A stretch of 64,000 nucleotides of DNA from Diplodia intermedia. Lineage: Eukaryota > Ascomycota > Dothideomycetes > Botryosphaeriales > Botryosphaeriaceae. Below are positions 10,406 to 22,294 of this stretch, in pieces. The notes under the pieces were generated by a model, which saw only the letters and a list, made by a program, of their open reading frames with translations, made no database searches and was not told the origin of the DNA. The DNA is taken from NCBI GenBank assembly GCA_021495925.1, contig JAKEKT010000107.1:52528-116527 (forward strand). The letters run 5' to 3'. Within the stretch, counting starts at the first letter, position 1. Each line of letters opens with the position of its first letter. A program made the translations under genes and the position numbers.

Positions 10406-12188
10406 GAAAAGGAACGCATTCTATATTCGCATCTTTGTTGCGCGTCCGGAATTATGAGCTCTCCCATGTCCCTTCTCGTACCCCAAAATTTCCGATTCGT
10501 ATATTGTGACGCCTGCCCCGAACCAACGCCGTCTACACAATCACCTTGCGGCAAAGCAAATCTATGATTCTGTTGGTGTTGTCCTGCCATGCAAAGCCAC
10601 CGAAACAGGGGCCGATCTGTGGCCGTATCTCTCCAGAACGGCGTACCTGCCCGTGACAATGGTGATGTTGGCGCTAGCTCACATTGAACGCCCATAGATA
10701 TTGCGGCCACCCAGATCCGTGGTGGACAATGCACGAGACTAAGATGGAAGTGGGCCAAGAGGCGTGTGCTGCTACTGATAACAAACAAGAAACCGGGCTT
10801 TCAATACCGTGCAGCCGGGTCCTCGGCGGACCGTAGATCGCCAGAAATAAAAACGTAGTACGTAGTGACTTTGCAGTGGTGAGACCAAATCAAACGCGAA
10901 TACCCACAGATCAGCACTGGCACTGCCTTGGCAGAGAGGATCAGCTCTTGTACACGCAACAGAAGCCACCGCCGGCATCCTTGAATCTCGGCCGCAGAAA
11001 CCGGGCGATGGTGGTGTCACAACGGCGCCTCTCCCGCGGGCAAGGCAGACTATCGACATGGGGCCGGCAACCAGGCGATTGGCGCCGATAAGGCTCCCAA
11101 AAATGGAGCGCGATGATGCTCGCCCGTAGCGTTCCGGATCCGCGCGAAGCCGCTGGGGCGGAACCAGCCACACTGGGCAAAGCGCATGAAATTCCCCTGC
11201 GATGGTGACGTGGGTTCGAGGCGGGCGTCGAAGCTTGACGAAAAGTTAGTCCGGACGACTTGCACCCAAGGGGGCATGCGTCGCGGCCCGTCTGGCCGAG
11301 GGTGGGCGGCGGGCGTGCCTGCGCAGCGACAGCAAGACAATAATGGCTCGATGTCTTTGCGTGCTCTGGCGCGGACGGCCAGGCTCGGCGGCGGGCGGTT
11401 GCGCTTTGACGCGGCGACAACGGCTGCGTCGGGTGCGGCCCTTGGGTGTGAGGTCAGCGCGCCGTGGTGATGAGGCTGGGGAATCTGCTTCCGGCCGGGC
11501 TCTGGGTGCATATAATTGCGATGCCGCGAGCCGAAGGCCAAGAGGGCGCTCGATCGCGGCGGGGCCTCTGCTGACAGGAGGGCAGCTTGGTCGCTGGGCG
11601 ACGCGCGGACAGGCATATGCGAGTTAATTGGCTTGTTGACGGCCGGACCCTTGATGTCCGCGGGCAGCTTCCATCAGGTGCCTGGCCTCTTGTACCTGCA
11701 GGGAATTTCCCACGATCACCTTGAAACACTATTGACAACACCGTGCTTGCCATGCCCCGGCACGCCCCGCTAGCCCCCCCGGACTTGACGACGTGAGCAC
11801 TCGAGGCCTCGCACGCGCACTCGCGCTCGCGTGCAGACTGCCTTGTCCGCTAGCTCCCCGTGCATACGAGCGGCCGCGACCACCATCGCCGCCGCTTTCG
11901 TCAGCCCTCGGCGCCTCTTGCCCGTCCTCCAGACACCCCCAGCCTGCCACGCCTCGAGTCAGCAGGCGCCGCCCGTCCACGCCCCACGCACGCACAGGAA
12001 GCGGCGCGCCGGAGCACGGTACGTCGTCGAAGGAGCTCCACGCGCACCCGTTAGCTCAAGCTGCCAGCTCGCCCCTCGCCAAACACCAACGACGCTCGCC
12101 TCTCGCACACATCGCTAACCCGCCTGTCAGACTCGTTAGTGCTACACTATTCTTCATCCCCTGCCGCGAACCCCCTCCATGACTCCAG
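10406..12188. other. Intergenic region, GC-rich, with HUL4 leader
   Basis: No gene is supported in these 1.8 kb. ORFs on both strands are short, Arg/Ala-rich and lack domains. From about 11,760 to the ATG at 12189 the plus strand is C-rich with CGCC and CACGC runs, consistent with a promoter and long 5' leader for the HECT gene. Confidence 0.45.
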
Positions 12189-15100
12189 ATGCCGTCCTTC
12201 GGCAACAAGCAGCATAACAGATCCCTCAGCCACCCGTTCCCCTCCATCTTTGGCGGCGGCAGGAAACCCAGGCCTCACGCGCCCCCGGATGGCGAATACC
12301 TCCCCGAGACCGACCGCTGCATGCCACCTGCGAGCTACGGCGGCCATGGCGCCGCGAGGGGGGCACCCGTCTTCGACAGGCGCGAGGAGGAGACCGGCAA
12401 CTGCATGACCTGCGACTCCAAGGTCCGATATCCCCGCGGCCTCACAGCCTTCCGTTGTTCAGCATGCCTGATGGTCAACGACTTGGTCCCCGTAAGCCAG
12501 GACCGGCCCGACCGCCACCCGAGCACCTACCCAAGCCCAGGGCAGCCAAAGCGACCCATACCGTTGACAGTGGATCGCGCAAGGCACATCATAGACCGTT
12601 GTCTGGAGTCGTACTTGCACAATATGGTAGAGCGGCGCAGTAGGAGCAGTCAGGACAGCGACGATCGGCCAAGAGGAAGTCAGGACAGCGCGGGTCCACC
12701 ACAGAGCAGCCTAGATGCGGGCAACGCGGGAGAGAGCGGGCCGCGGGACGCTCGACTTGCACCCATGCCGATCCGGCAGCGGGCGCAGAGCGCAAGCCGA
12801 CCGATGATCTCAGTCTCTCCACCGTCGGCCGTGGAAAATCCAAATGGCTTCGACACCCTTAAGAACGGAACCACTCCTCCACAACAAAACAGCCGTCGTG
12901 GAACCCCTACTCGCGATGAGATCCTCGCGCCTCCGCCAACCCTCAGGCACCCGCCACGATCTGACGCAGTTCCTAGCCCGCCTAACCGCAGACCACCTCC
13001 ACCGCCTGTTCATCCGCCTCCCCCACCGCCCGGACCGCCCGGCCCTTATGCAGGCCGTGGCTCTCCGAGGGAAATTCCTACTCGCACAGGCTCTCTGTCC
13101 GCTCCTGGAGCGGCACCGATTTCACCGACAGAAATTGCTGAGAGACGGCGTTATGAGCAAACCAAAATGATCTTCCGGCCATTGGAAGACCATCTGATTG
13201 CAAGCTATGGAAACCTTGACTGCCTGAACACCGCTTTCATGCTAGGAAAACCGCGTCATACCCCGAGGACTCGAAGCGAGGGGACCATGACCCAGGGACG
13301 ACCCATTCAGACGCCTCAAGCTGCACCGCCAGCTGCGGGCTCAGATCTCATTCTGGAAGCTGACGCAAGGATGCTAATGATTGGAGATATTGGTGAGAAT
13401 GCTTCGTGGTGGCCTGGCCGGCCTGAAAAGGAATCACCGAAGCAAAATCCCGCATCGAACAACGGAAGGCCTGGCTCTGATGTGATAATTGTAAACCACA
13501 AATCGCCGCTCATCAACTGGACGGAAGCACAGCATTGGTACGATATCATCAACGGAGCCGGAACTAATTGGCGGGCAAGGCTGGAAGAAATGCCGAACCT
13601 GGATTTCCCCGAGTCGTTGATTCCAGAAGCAGACGAAGAAATTCGAGACGCACGTGTTCATGTACAGCGCACTTTACTCAAAATTACAGAGAGTCTGTTG
13701 AAGCGCCCAGGGCGCCCTCTAGAAGATCCTGAGGATCTTCGTTTCCTTCTGATCATTCTTTACAATCCGCTTCTGCATGGTTCATCCGGGTCCAGATCAC
13801 CTCCAACCCGACGGCCGCCGCAGACCCGCCCAAGGCAAGAATCTAATCCCAATCAGCCTCCAGCACTGGGGGCGCCACCTCCGCTTGGGAGGTCACCTGG
13901 AAACCAACCGCCGTCCCCAAAGCCGATGCGATCTTCCAGTAACGCGAAGAGAGACCCAGGCCAGCATTCCGGCATCATCAAGAGGATTTTGGGTCTATTT
14001 GCCAACCTGGACAATGAATGCCACCGCTATCTCACTACTTGGTTTTCCAGGTTCTCCGAGGATCATTTCCGACGTATGGTCGATCTAGTGGGCAAGTTCA
14101 TCACCTACCGTCTCACTAGGCAACCAAGGAAGCGGAGCAACAGCGGAAACCCTACAGCAGGGCTAATCCCCGAGTTTGGGGCACAGGGCGCGACCTCGGC
14201 CCAACTCCATGCCGCGCTGGGCCTCTCAGGTTCTGGTTCCAAGTCTGAAGACCGTGCAGGAGATGCCCTGTACAGTGATGACTGGCAAGTCAAAGCTGCG
14301 GCGAAAGTTATGGCGTTGCTGTTCGCAGCAAACAACACGTACCATAATCGCAAGATGGACCCTGTCAATCACTCCCCGTCAGTAGCTGGCCAGGCAAGTG
14401 CTGGATTGGCAGCGCGCGAGCGAGCTAGGGCACACGGACAACTTCTTCCCACTTCCGACTTCTACAACACGCTATTGGACTTCCATGATCTCATTGCTGA
14501 TTTTGAAGCATGGGAGAAGCGCACGGCAAAATTTTCCTTCTGCCAGTATCCGTTCTTCCTTTCGATCGGTGCCAAGATCAAAATCATGGAGCATGATGCC
14601 CGACGACAGATGGAGAACAAGGCTCGGGAGGCTTTCTTCGACAGCATTCTTAGCAACAAGAACTTGGAACAGTATTTCAATCTCCGCGTCAGGAGAGAGT
14701 GTCTGGTGGAAGACAGTTTACGCAGAATCAGCGAGGTCGTGGGTGGCGGTGGCGAGGATATCAAGAAAGGATTGCGAGTCCAGTTCGTTGGTGAAGAGGG
14801 CATTGATGCCGGTGGTCTACGGAAAGAATGGTTCTTGATGCTAGTCAGAGAGCTCTTTGAACCTAACCATGGTACGTACTTACCTTCGCGAGCCGTTTTT
14901 GCCCAACATGGATTGGTGCGGGCTTCTCTGGGCCCATTTGTAACAGGACGCAGGAATGTTTGTGTACGATGAGGACTCTCAGTTCTGTTATTTCAACCCC
15001 AACACTTTCGAACAGTCTGATCAGTTCTTCCTTGTCGGTGCCGTGCTTGGCCTCGCGCTCTACAACTCGACCATCCTGGATGTCGCGTTGCCTCCTTTTG

Positions 15101-15897
15101 CGTTCAAGAAGCTTCTTGCCTCTGCTCCCACGAAGAATGGCGTGGCGCCGGCGTCACGCAACCGGATTGACTACACGCTGGACGACCTTGCCGAATTTCG
15201 CCCACGGCTTGCTAAAGGATTGCGGCAGCTGCTGGAATTTGACGGCGATGTCGAGGCTACCTTTTGTCGCGATTTCGTCGCTGAAGTCGAGCGCTATGGC
15301 GTGGTACAACAAGTTCCTCTGTGTAAAAACGGCGAGAACCGTGCTGTGACCAATGCCAACCGTAAGGAGTTCGTCGACCTGTACGTGCGATACTTCCTCG
15401 ATACTGCTGTGGCTCGTCAGTTTGACCCCTTCCGCCGGGGGTTCTTCACCGTCTGTGGCGGCAACGCACTCAGCCTCTTCCGCTCTGAGGAAATCGAGCT
15501 CATGGTCCGTGGCTCCGATGAGCCGCTTGACGTGGCTTCTCTCCGTGCCGTTGCGGTATACGAAGGCTGGAGTGACCCGGCCCACGGCGGCCGGAAGGCC
15601 GACCGACCGGGTGAGCAGATTCTCGTCCTTCGTTGGTTCTGGGAATTCTTCGAGAGTGCCTCGCCCACCGACCAACGTAAAATGCTCTCCTTCATCACCG
15701 GCTCCGACCGAATCCCGGCTGTCGGGGCGACGAACTTGGTGATAAAGATTGGCTGCCTCGGTGACGACAGCGACAGGTTCCCAGTGGCACGCACGTGCTT
15801 CAACATGCTGCAGCTGTACAAGTACAAGAGCAGGCAGAAGCTAGTAGACAAGCTGTGGCGCGCAGTTGTGGAAAGCGAGGGTTTCGGGTTGAAATAA
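12189..15897 (+). CDS. HUL4: HECT-domain E3 ubiquitin ligase, HUL4-like
   Basis: Exons 12189-14871 and 14954-15897 (82-bp intron) give about 1208 aa. The N-terminus has a four-Cys zinc knuckle (C72, C75, C90, C93; CMTC and CSAC). A long Pro/Ser-rich disordered part follows (to ~330), then a helical region. The HECT domain occupies roughly 865-1208: VQFVGEEGIDAGGLRKEW, then GMFVYD, FFLVGAVLGLALYN and PVARTCFNMLQLYKY. Cys1176 in TCFN is the expected thioester-forming residue, 32 residues from the end. The splice rebuilds PNHGMFVYD at the start of the N-lobe. HUL4 ligases act in nuclear and cytosolic ubiquitination; yeast HUL4 is linked to RNA and protein quality control. The protein is longer than yeast Hul4 because of the disordered N-terminal part. 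A GTAAGC at about 12,491 could mark a further in-frame intron, but I could not support it. Confidence 0.9.
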
Positions 15898-16767
15898 TAC
15901 TCACTTGTCCCCTTGGGTCTGCGATTGGGTCACTCCCAAACCTTTTACTCTCCTCCGTCTCCTTTTCTTCTCTGTCCTCTTCTAAGCTAGCCCAGTGGTT
16001 TTGTTGGAACACAGGCGTTAATCATGGAGAGATCTGGGCATGCTGCTCTTCCTTTTCTATTCACGCGAAGCGGAGTCTCGGCGTCACGTCTATTCTGAGC
16101 CATACACATCAAAGGCTCACTGTCCATGAGGCCGGCGTTCATTGCTTTTGTTTTTGTTTCGCTGTCGCTCTCCCCACAGCCGTGGTTTACGCTTGATAGA
16201 TCAACTGCATTACTGGGCATGACAAGAAAGACGGGCCTCTCTTCGAGTTAGCATCTCGATGTTAGTATTGGTAGCGTGCAGGTAGTACAGACATGCTCGC
16301 TCCAGGAGAGCGAGTAGGTAGGGGATAGTTTCTCAGGGAACGATAATGGTCTGTCTCCGTGCTTGGTGGGGAGAGAGAAGAGAATAATAACAACGCCGAA
16401 AAAGCGATGGTGTTCTGTTCTGTTTGTGACTTGGAGAGAGGGACACGGACCACGAGCGGCCGCGGTCGGCCTTCCCGCTCTCTTCCCGCCTACCTCGGCT
16501 TTGCCTGCCGTCCATCTTCCACCGGCACGCCGCCCGACGCCATCATCATCTAAGGTATCAAGCGCCAAATACATTGAGATCTGTCCTGAGCCCAGAGTGC
16601 TGCAGCTGTTCGCTCCGCCTCCTTTGCATTCTCCGCTGTGACCCGCCACTGACCACCCCGGCTCCAGATCTGCGGACCGATCAACGTCAAAGCTCACCTC
16701 CTCGTTACTTCATTCTCAGGCCTTCCTGCTCAAGTTGCTCTGGCTACTCTTCCGCCGCCCATCGAAG
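15898..16767. other. Intergenic, HUL4 3' end to carboxylesterase promoter
   Basis: No gene is supported. It probably holds the 3' UTR of the HECT gene and the promoter of the next gene. Pyrimidine-rich tracts near 15,940-15,990 and 16,470-16,520 have no clear function. Confidence 0.45.
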
Positions 16768-18423
16768 ATGCCCGAAACCATCAGAGAGCCGTATCTCAAA
16801 GACCTGCAGTATCGCGGCTTCATTGAAGGCAGCACCATCAAAGAGAAGGGCTCGGGGCGAGAGCTTGCCCACTACTTTGGCGGTCTTCCATATGGCCTCC
16901 CACCAGTTGGACCCTACAGATGGCGGCTGCCGCGTCCTCTTCCGCCATGCTACCGCTATGGTACCCGCGCTAACCCTGGCCGCTTCACAGGTAACACGAG
17001 CATGTGTCCGCAGGGCCTTCCGACTTGGGTAGAGAACGCCTCTGACACCAGCAACCTTTGGGATGAAGACTGCCTACAGCTCAACATCTGGATCCCTGCC
17101 GGCGAGCCCCCAGCTGGCGGCTGGCCTGTACTGTTCTACATCCACGGCGGCTTTCTGCAGGTTGGCAACCCAAACGAGTACAATCCAGTCTCGCTGCTAT
17201 CGGAGACGCCCGCACGCTTCATCATAGTGCTGCCCGCCTACCGTCTCAACCTTCTCGGTTTCCTCGCATCACGCGAGCTCCAGGCCGCGGCGGGCGCCGA
17301 CTCTGTTGGAAACTTTGGCTTCTGGGACCAGCGTCTAGCGCTCGAGTGGACGCGCAAAAACGTGAGCTACTTTGGCGGCGACGCCGGCAACATCACTGTG
17401 GCCGGCTACAGCGCTGGGTCGCACAGCGCCTTCAAGCAGCTTGCCTATGACCTCTACCTGCCGGATAGCAAGGCTATCATCCGCCGCGTCATCATGTGGT
17501 CCAACGGGCCTGGCATGCAGCCAAAATCACAGCGTGCCGCCCAGGAGCAGTTCGACGAGCTGCTCACCGTGCTTGACATCCCACTGTCTCTACCGGCCCA
17601 CGAGAAAGTCGAGCGCCTGGGAGCGTTGCCGCCACGCCGCCTCCTCGCCGCTATTCCCAAAATGCAGCGCCACCAGTTCCGCGCCGTCGTCGACGACGCC
17701 TTCGTTCGGAAGAACCTTTACGTCGACATCGACACTGGCGACTTTGCCCGGCGCATGCGCGCGCGCGGCGTCGCCCTCATGACTGGCGAGTGCCGCGATG
17801 AGCACAACCTGTACGGCACATGGTACCCGCCGGGTGACAGTCTCCAGTCGCTGCGCACGCGGCTGTGCGCCGAGTACCCCTCCTCGGCCATCGACGTCCT
17901 CATCCAGCACTACTACCCGCAAGACCGTCTGCCGGCCGGCGTGCGCGACTGGCGCGATGCCTTCGGCCGGGTGTACGCGGACATGCAGGTGCACCATCTC
18001 GAGCGTGGCTTCATCGACAAGCTGCATGCCGGCGGTGCGGGCGACTTGGTGTATCGATACCGCGTCGAGTGGCGGCTGCGCTGCTGTGACCGCTTCCTGC
18101 CTCCCGCCTGGGGCGTCACGCACACGGCCGACAAGCCCATATGGTGGTGGGGCAACGGCATGGAGCTGGCCGACGAGGAAAAGGAGCTGGCGTGGACGGC
18201 GCTCACGGGGCCGTATGTCCGCTTCGTCAAGGGCGAGCTAGATGAGTTGCGGAAGGAGTGGGGCACCAGCGGCCCGAGCCAGGCGCGGATGGTGGATCCG
18301 CAGGGGAAGCTCGTCATCTGGGAGGACAGCATGTGGGAGGATGGGACGGGGGTGTGGAACGCACTCCGGGCGGTTGGCGCGACGCAGACGGGGAGGAACA
18401 TCGAGGAGAGTGCCAAGCTGTAA
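16768..18423 (+). CDS. Type-B carboxylesterase, intracellular
   Basis: This is a single exon of 551 aa with an alpha/beta-hydrolase fold of the cholinesterase/carboxylesterase-B family. The oxyanion-hole motif is YIHGGF, the nucleophile is S215 in GYSAGS, the family phrase EDCLQLNIW precedes them, and VGNFGFWDQRLALEW is the usual NxGxxDQxxAL segment. The likely third triad residue is the His in GVTHTADKP; the acid is probably in GECRDEH. It would hydrolyse carboxylic esters, substrate unknown. The ATG at 16768 starts a hydrophilic sequence (MPETIREPYLKD) with no signal peptide, so it is probably cytosolic. It converges with a second, secreted member whose stop lies only about 190 bp away. Confidence 0.9.
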   Translation: MPETIREPYLKDLQYRGFIEGSTIKEKGSGRELAHYFGGLPYGLPPVGPYRWRLPRPLPPCYRYGTRANPGRFTGNTSMCPQGLPTWVENASDTSNLWDEDCLQLNIWIPAGEPPAGGWPVLFYIHGGFLQVGNPNEYNPVSLLSETPARFIIVLPAYRLNLLGFLASRELQAAAGADSVGNFGFWDQRLALEWTRKNVSYFGGDAGNITVAGYSAGSHSAFKQLAYDLYLPDSKAIIRRVIMWSNGPGMQPKSQRAAQEQFDELLTVLDIPLSLPAHEKVERLGALPPRRLLAAIPKMQRHQFRAVVDDAFVRKNLYVDIDTGDFARRMRARGVALMTGECRDEHNLYGTWYPPGDSLQSLRTRLCAEYPSSAIDVLIQHYYPQDRLPAGVRDWRDAFGRVYADMQVHHLERGFIDKLHAGGAGDLVYRYRVEWRLRCCDRFLPPAWGVTHTADKPIWWWGNGMELADEEKELAWTALTGPYVRFVKGELDELRKEWGTSGPSQARMVDPQGKLVIWEDSMWEDGTGVWNALRAVGATQTGRNIEESAKL

Positions 18424-18616
18424 GTCTAGGATCTTGGTGGGAACGACGCGTGACGTAACCTGGGAGGTTGTGGTTTTGACTTTTGTTGATTAGGCACATC
18501 ATTTTGGACTTTGACAGGGCTTAGAGGATGCGAGAAACTCCTGCGAGGGCTTGCAAGGCCGCGAATATATCAATTGCGCGTATCTACGTCGGAACATCTC
18601 CGTTTGCTACATCGCC

Positions 18617-20943
18617 CTAGGTCCTGCTGAGATTCATTCCCTCATAATAGTCCAACGGGAACCCCAACGCATCGCACTGCGCCGCGTCCCTAAACGCCGC
18701 GTCGACACTAACGGGCCAGCTCAATGCCCGGTAGACCGGCGCCCCCGGCTCCACCGCCTCCCACCGTGCATTACCACCGCCCCTCTCCATAGCCGCTCCC
18801 AGCGCGTCACCGTAGCCCCTACTCAGCAGGTACGCCGCGTCCGGGCTCGGGTCAAGGTTCCGCGCGAACGCCGTCCATGCATCCAGCACGGCCTGCGAAA
18901 AGGGAATGTCGCCATGATCGCGCAAAGGTAATCCCTCACGCATGATGTTGCCGAAGACGTAGAGAAGCTCACCTGAGTGGCACTTGAAGTACTCGAGGCT
19001 CGGGTCGCCGTCCAGATGCTCGGGTGCTGGTGGCGCTTCGCAAGTTGGGTAGTTCGGGCTGAAGCCAGGGATCTGGTAGGAGCGGTCAAACTCGTAGAAG
19101 TATGCTCTGGGGAAAGCGCCGTTTTCGATGCCTGAATAGATGGTGGCGTAGTCGAGGCAGCGCAGCTCGGCGTCCGTGGCGAGCCGCGCCGAGGCGTTGA
19201 AGACAGCGAGGGAGGTGTTGGTTGGGGTCAACACGGAGGGGATGGGGAAGTGCGACGTTACATTGGTCGTTGAGGGGAAGCCCGAGGCGGTGAGGAAGGA
19301 TGAGAAGGATTGGTTGGCAGAGGGGTAGGAGATAAATGCTGCGCCGTCATCGCGCATGACGCCCATGAGCAGAGGGACGGGGGCGGCTGGGCCGCTGCCG
19401 TTGAGGGGGAGGGTGCGGCTGATGAGATAGGTTCCGTCGACGACGAGGTAGCTGTTGGACTTCATGAGGACTCCACAAAGTGTTGGCTTCGCGCGGAGGA
19501 CTGAGCTTACCGAGCAACATCTGAAAGCCGCACTAGCCGGCATGCATCATAGCTGCGGAGGCATCCAGTGCGATTACTGGCTGTGATACATCCCGTCTCA
19601 TTCAGAATCGGGTTCGCTGCAACTGCCACTTCTTGCTCGATTGTGTAGTATTGGGAGTACGTGGTCCCGTAGTTGCTGCCGGCCAGGTTACTTTGAGGAA
19701 TCGCTGCCCTAAACTTGCCAATGGCTTTGGGCGAAGCAAGAAGCGCTCTGACACTGGCCGCACCTGCGCTTTGGCCAAAGATGGTGATGCGGTCGGGGTC
19801 GCCGCCAAAGTCCGAGATGTGCGCGTGAACCCAGTCCAGGGCGGTAATTTGGTCGGCCAGGCCGTAATTACCGTTTAGCTCTCCGCCATCCAGAGCTAGA
19901 AAGCCGAGCGTGGAAAGACGGTAATTGATTGTCACGACCACCACATCTCCGCGAGATGCCATGTTTCCCCCGTCAAATGTTGAGTCACTGCCCGTGCCGC
20001 CAACGAAGGCTCCACCATGGATCCAGAACATGACGGGCCTCAACTCCTGCTTTGGCATGGACACCGAGTCCTTGGGCAGATAAGGGGTCCATACGTTCAA
20101 GAAAAGGCAATCCTCGCTCTGAGAAGTCGTGGAAGAACAACTGGAGGAAAAGCACTCGGCTCCCGGAGCGAGTGCCGAGACATTGTCAGCGCCATCGTAT
20201 GGGGTTGAGTAAGTGAAACGCTCTGGCCGAGCAGCATAGCGGAGACCTTCGAAGCGGAAACTCAATCTGTCCTGCAAAGGAGGGAATCAGAAGTGACCAC
20301 CAAGTGAAGCACAGTACATGCGGATCCTACTCGATAGCCGGTCACTTCCAGGTTTGCCGACCTCACAGCAGTGTGCCACTGCACCGACGTGTTGGTGTTG
20401 CTGGCCGTGGAGAGAGGGGCAGACTGCGTGCAAAGCGCAGGCAATCTCGCCTGGTGGCGTTGGGCTGAGACAGCTCCGGCCTGATCAATGCTTCGTCCAT
20501 TATTGATCCAGAACTTGTCGAGTCCAAGGTGAGCCAGCGGTAGGGCTGAGACATTCGCAAGTGGGTCCCAGAGGTGTTCCCCAAGTGCGGCGCAGTTCGA
20601 CCGAGCTTCTTCTAGTGTCTGGGGCGTGCTTAGCACGATGGCTGCTGCGTTATGGGGGCTCAGGTTGCCTGTGCTCAGATTAGATCTACGCGTAGATCAT
20701 TCCAGGCAGAAGGCGTTGTAGGGCGAGCGCGAGACCCGCTCCAAAGCACTGCTCCAGCGCGCTGCTCCACCAAGATCACGGGCTGTGACAACGCGTAGTC
20801 AGGTCAGAAAGCGTACCAAGTAAATCATTGTGGACCAGAATAGTGAGATCCGAGCCGACGGAGCTGGGACTCGGGACGGCTTGGGCGGCAGGCAGCAAGC
20901 TAAACGCGGAGAGGCCAGGGACCAGCCAATGAGGAAAGCGCAT
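18617..20943 (-). CDS. Secreted type-B carboxylesterase/lipase
   Basis: The proposed minus-strand exons are 20943-20817, 20668-20331, 20271-19511 and 19451-18617 (686 aa). The first exon supplies a signal peptide (MRFPHWLVPGLSAFSLL, then AAQA|V as a likely cleavage site). Splicing gives HNDLLGNLSPHNAA. An N-terminal Cys-containing module (EEARSNCAALGEHLW) precedes the esterase domain: EDCLFLNVW, WIHGGAF (H240), nucleophile S323 in FGQSAGA, NYGLADQITALDW, probable acid in GVMRDDG and His in KCHSGELL. Many Asn-X-Ser/Thr sites fit secretion. It likely hydrolyses extracellular esters or lipids. All four junctions are GT-AG with agreeing phases. The exon 1 link crosses a 148-bp intron and is the least certain part. 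Similarity to the neighbouring esterase is at family level only. Confidence 0.85.
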
Positions 20944-22294
20944 AGCTCAAGGGCCAGGAAACAGCTCGGGGAGAAACAGAGACGGATCCGCCAGGACGGG
21001 CCGCTGTGAACGGGCGCGGAGAGAGGCTGATATATGGACCGAACGAGCGGCTCATTTTGGCGGCGGCCGGAGGGAAGGGCCGGCATGGACGACAGTGTCC
21101 GGAGACGGGCGCCGGGTAAACGCAGAAGACATGCAAAGTGAAGAAGTGTACAGTGACCGCATGACGTTGTGTATTATCCGCGGGGGTGAGGGGTGAGGGG
21201 GAGGGTGATCGGCGGCCGGGCAAACGACGCCGCGGGCGGGTTTGGCACATGGGAATGCGGTGCACGGCTGCCGGCTTGGGCGGGCGAGGGCCTCGACGCG
21301 TGTGCGGTCGGCGTTTCAGAGCCCCTGGGCGGCCCACAACGACGTCGGCGAGTGGCGGGCAGTGGCAGGCACCACACGCGATAACAGGTCGAGGGCGGTC
21401 GTTCTATTTTTGCCCTCAGCAAAGCCCCGTCCGCACTCCCAAATCCTGGGCCGCCGCGCTCCTCTTCTGCCGCGCTCGCCCCTCGCCGCCGGCGCGATCG
21501 CGCACGCCAACGTCGTCCGCCAGTCGTCACCCCGCCCAGCCTGGCTATCCGCGAGCCTCCCACTGCAGGACTGCAGGCCTGCAGGCCTGACGCCCCCCTG
21601 TGGGCTGCCTCGAGCGACGATGCCCGCCAGGCCCGCCCTTGGCTTAGTAACCAGTACCGCTAAACTGCATTCAGAATAAATAACGTCAATCTACCCCCTC
21701 GTTTCTTGGCCATCGCTCGTCTCGTCTGTCCCGTTCCATTCGCTGTTCGCTCGCCCTTCCGGTCTTCACTACTCTGTCCTAACCCGCCTCTCCTCGCGCA
21801 CCGCTACCTCCTCCTGGCTCGTCCACCTCTGTGCCTCGCTGCTTCCTCTTCCCGTCCACCGCTTCTCAATCGCCCACGTCTGACACCCCCACCGCCGCTC
21901 GCGCGCATCATCACCGCCCACCCGACCCACGCTTAGCCCTCGGACGGTCTCGCTCGCCCACCACGTCCTCGAGAGCCCACCCATTGCTGGAGACGCCAAC
22001 GTCGCATGCGCCGCTGATCGGGTGCTCGCCTGCGCCGTCTTTGCTGCTGCTGCTGTCGGTCTCCCTCTCCCGTCGCAGCCGCCCTCGTCGCGTCGACTCT
22101 CGCCCACCTCTGGCTCCCGCCACGATCGCACAAAACTCGTCCTCGTTCAAAGGAGCCCCGTAGAGCGATCCAGGGAGCCTGCAGACTCGCTTGAGGTCTT
22201 GCTTGACGTCCCTGCGCTGCCGCGACGGCCGTCATGCAATTCAACGCACGAAGAGACTGAGCCGCCTCCATCTCGACCTAATACCTGGCGGATT
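20944..22294. promoter_or_regulatory. Divergent promoter region, secreted esterase and SET3-like gene
   Basis: About 1.35 kb separate the divergent starts. From about 21,700 to 22,290 the plus strand is pyrimidine-rich (CTCGTCTGTCCC-like), as for a long 5' leader of the SET gene. The SET frame stays open upstream to about 22,022, but the sequence there looks non-coding. No specific regulatory site is recognised. Confidence 0.45.
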
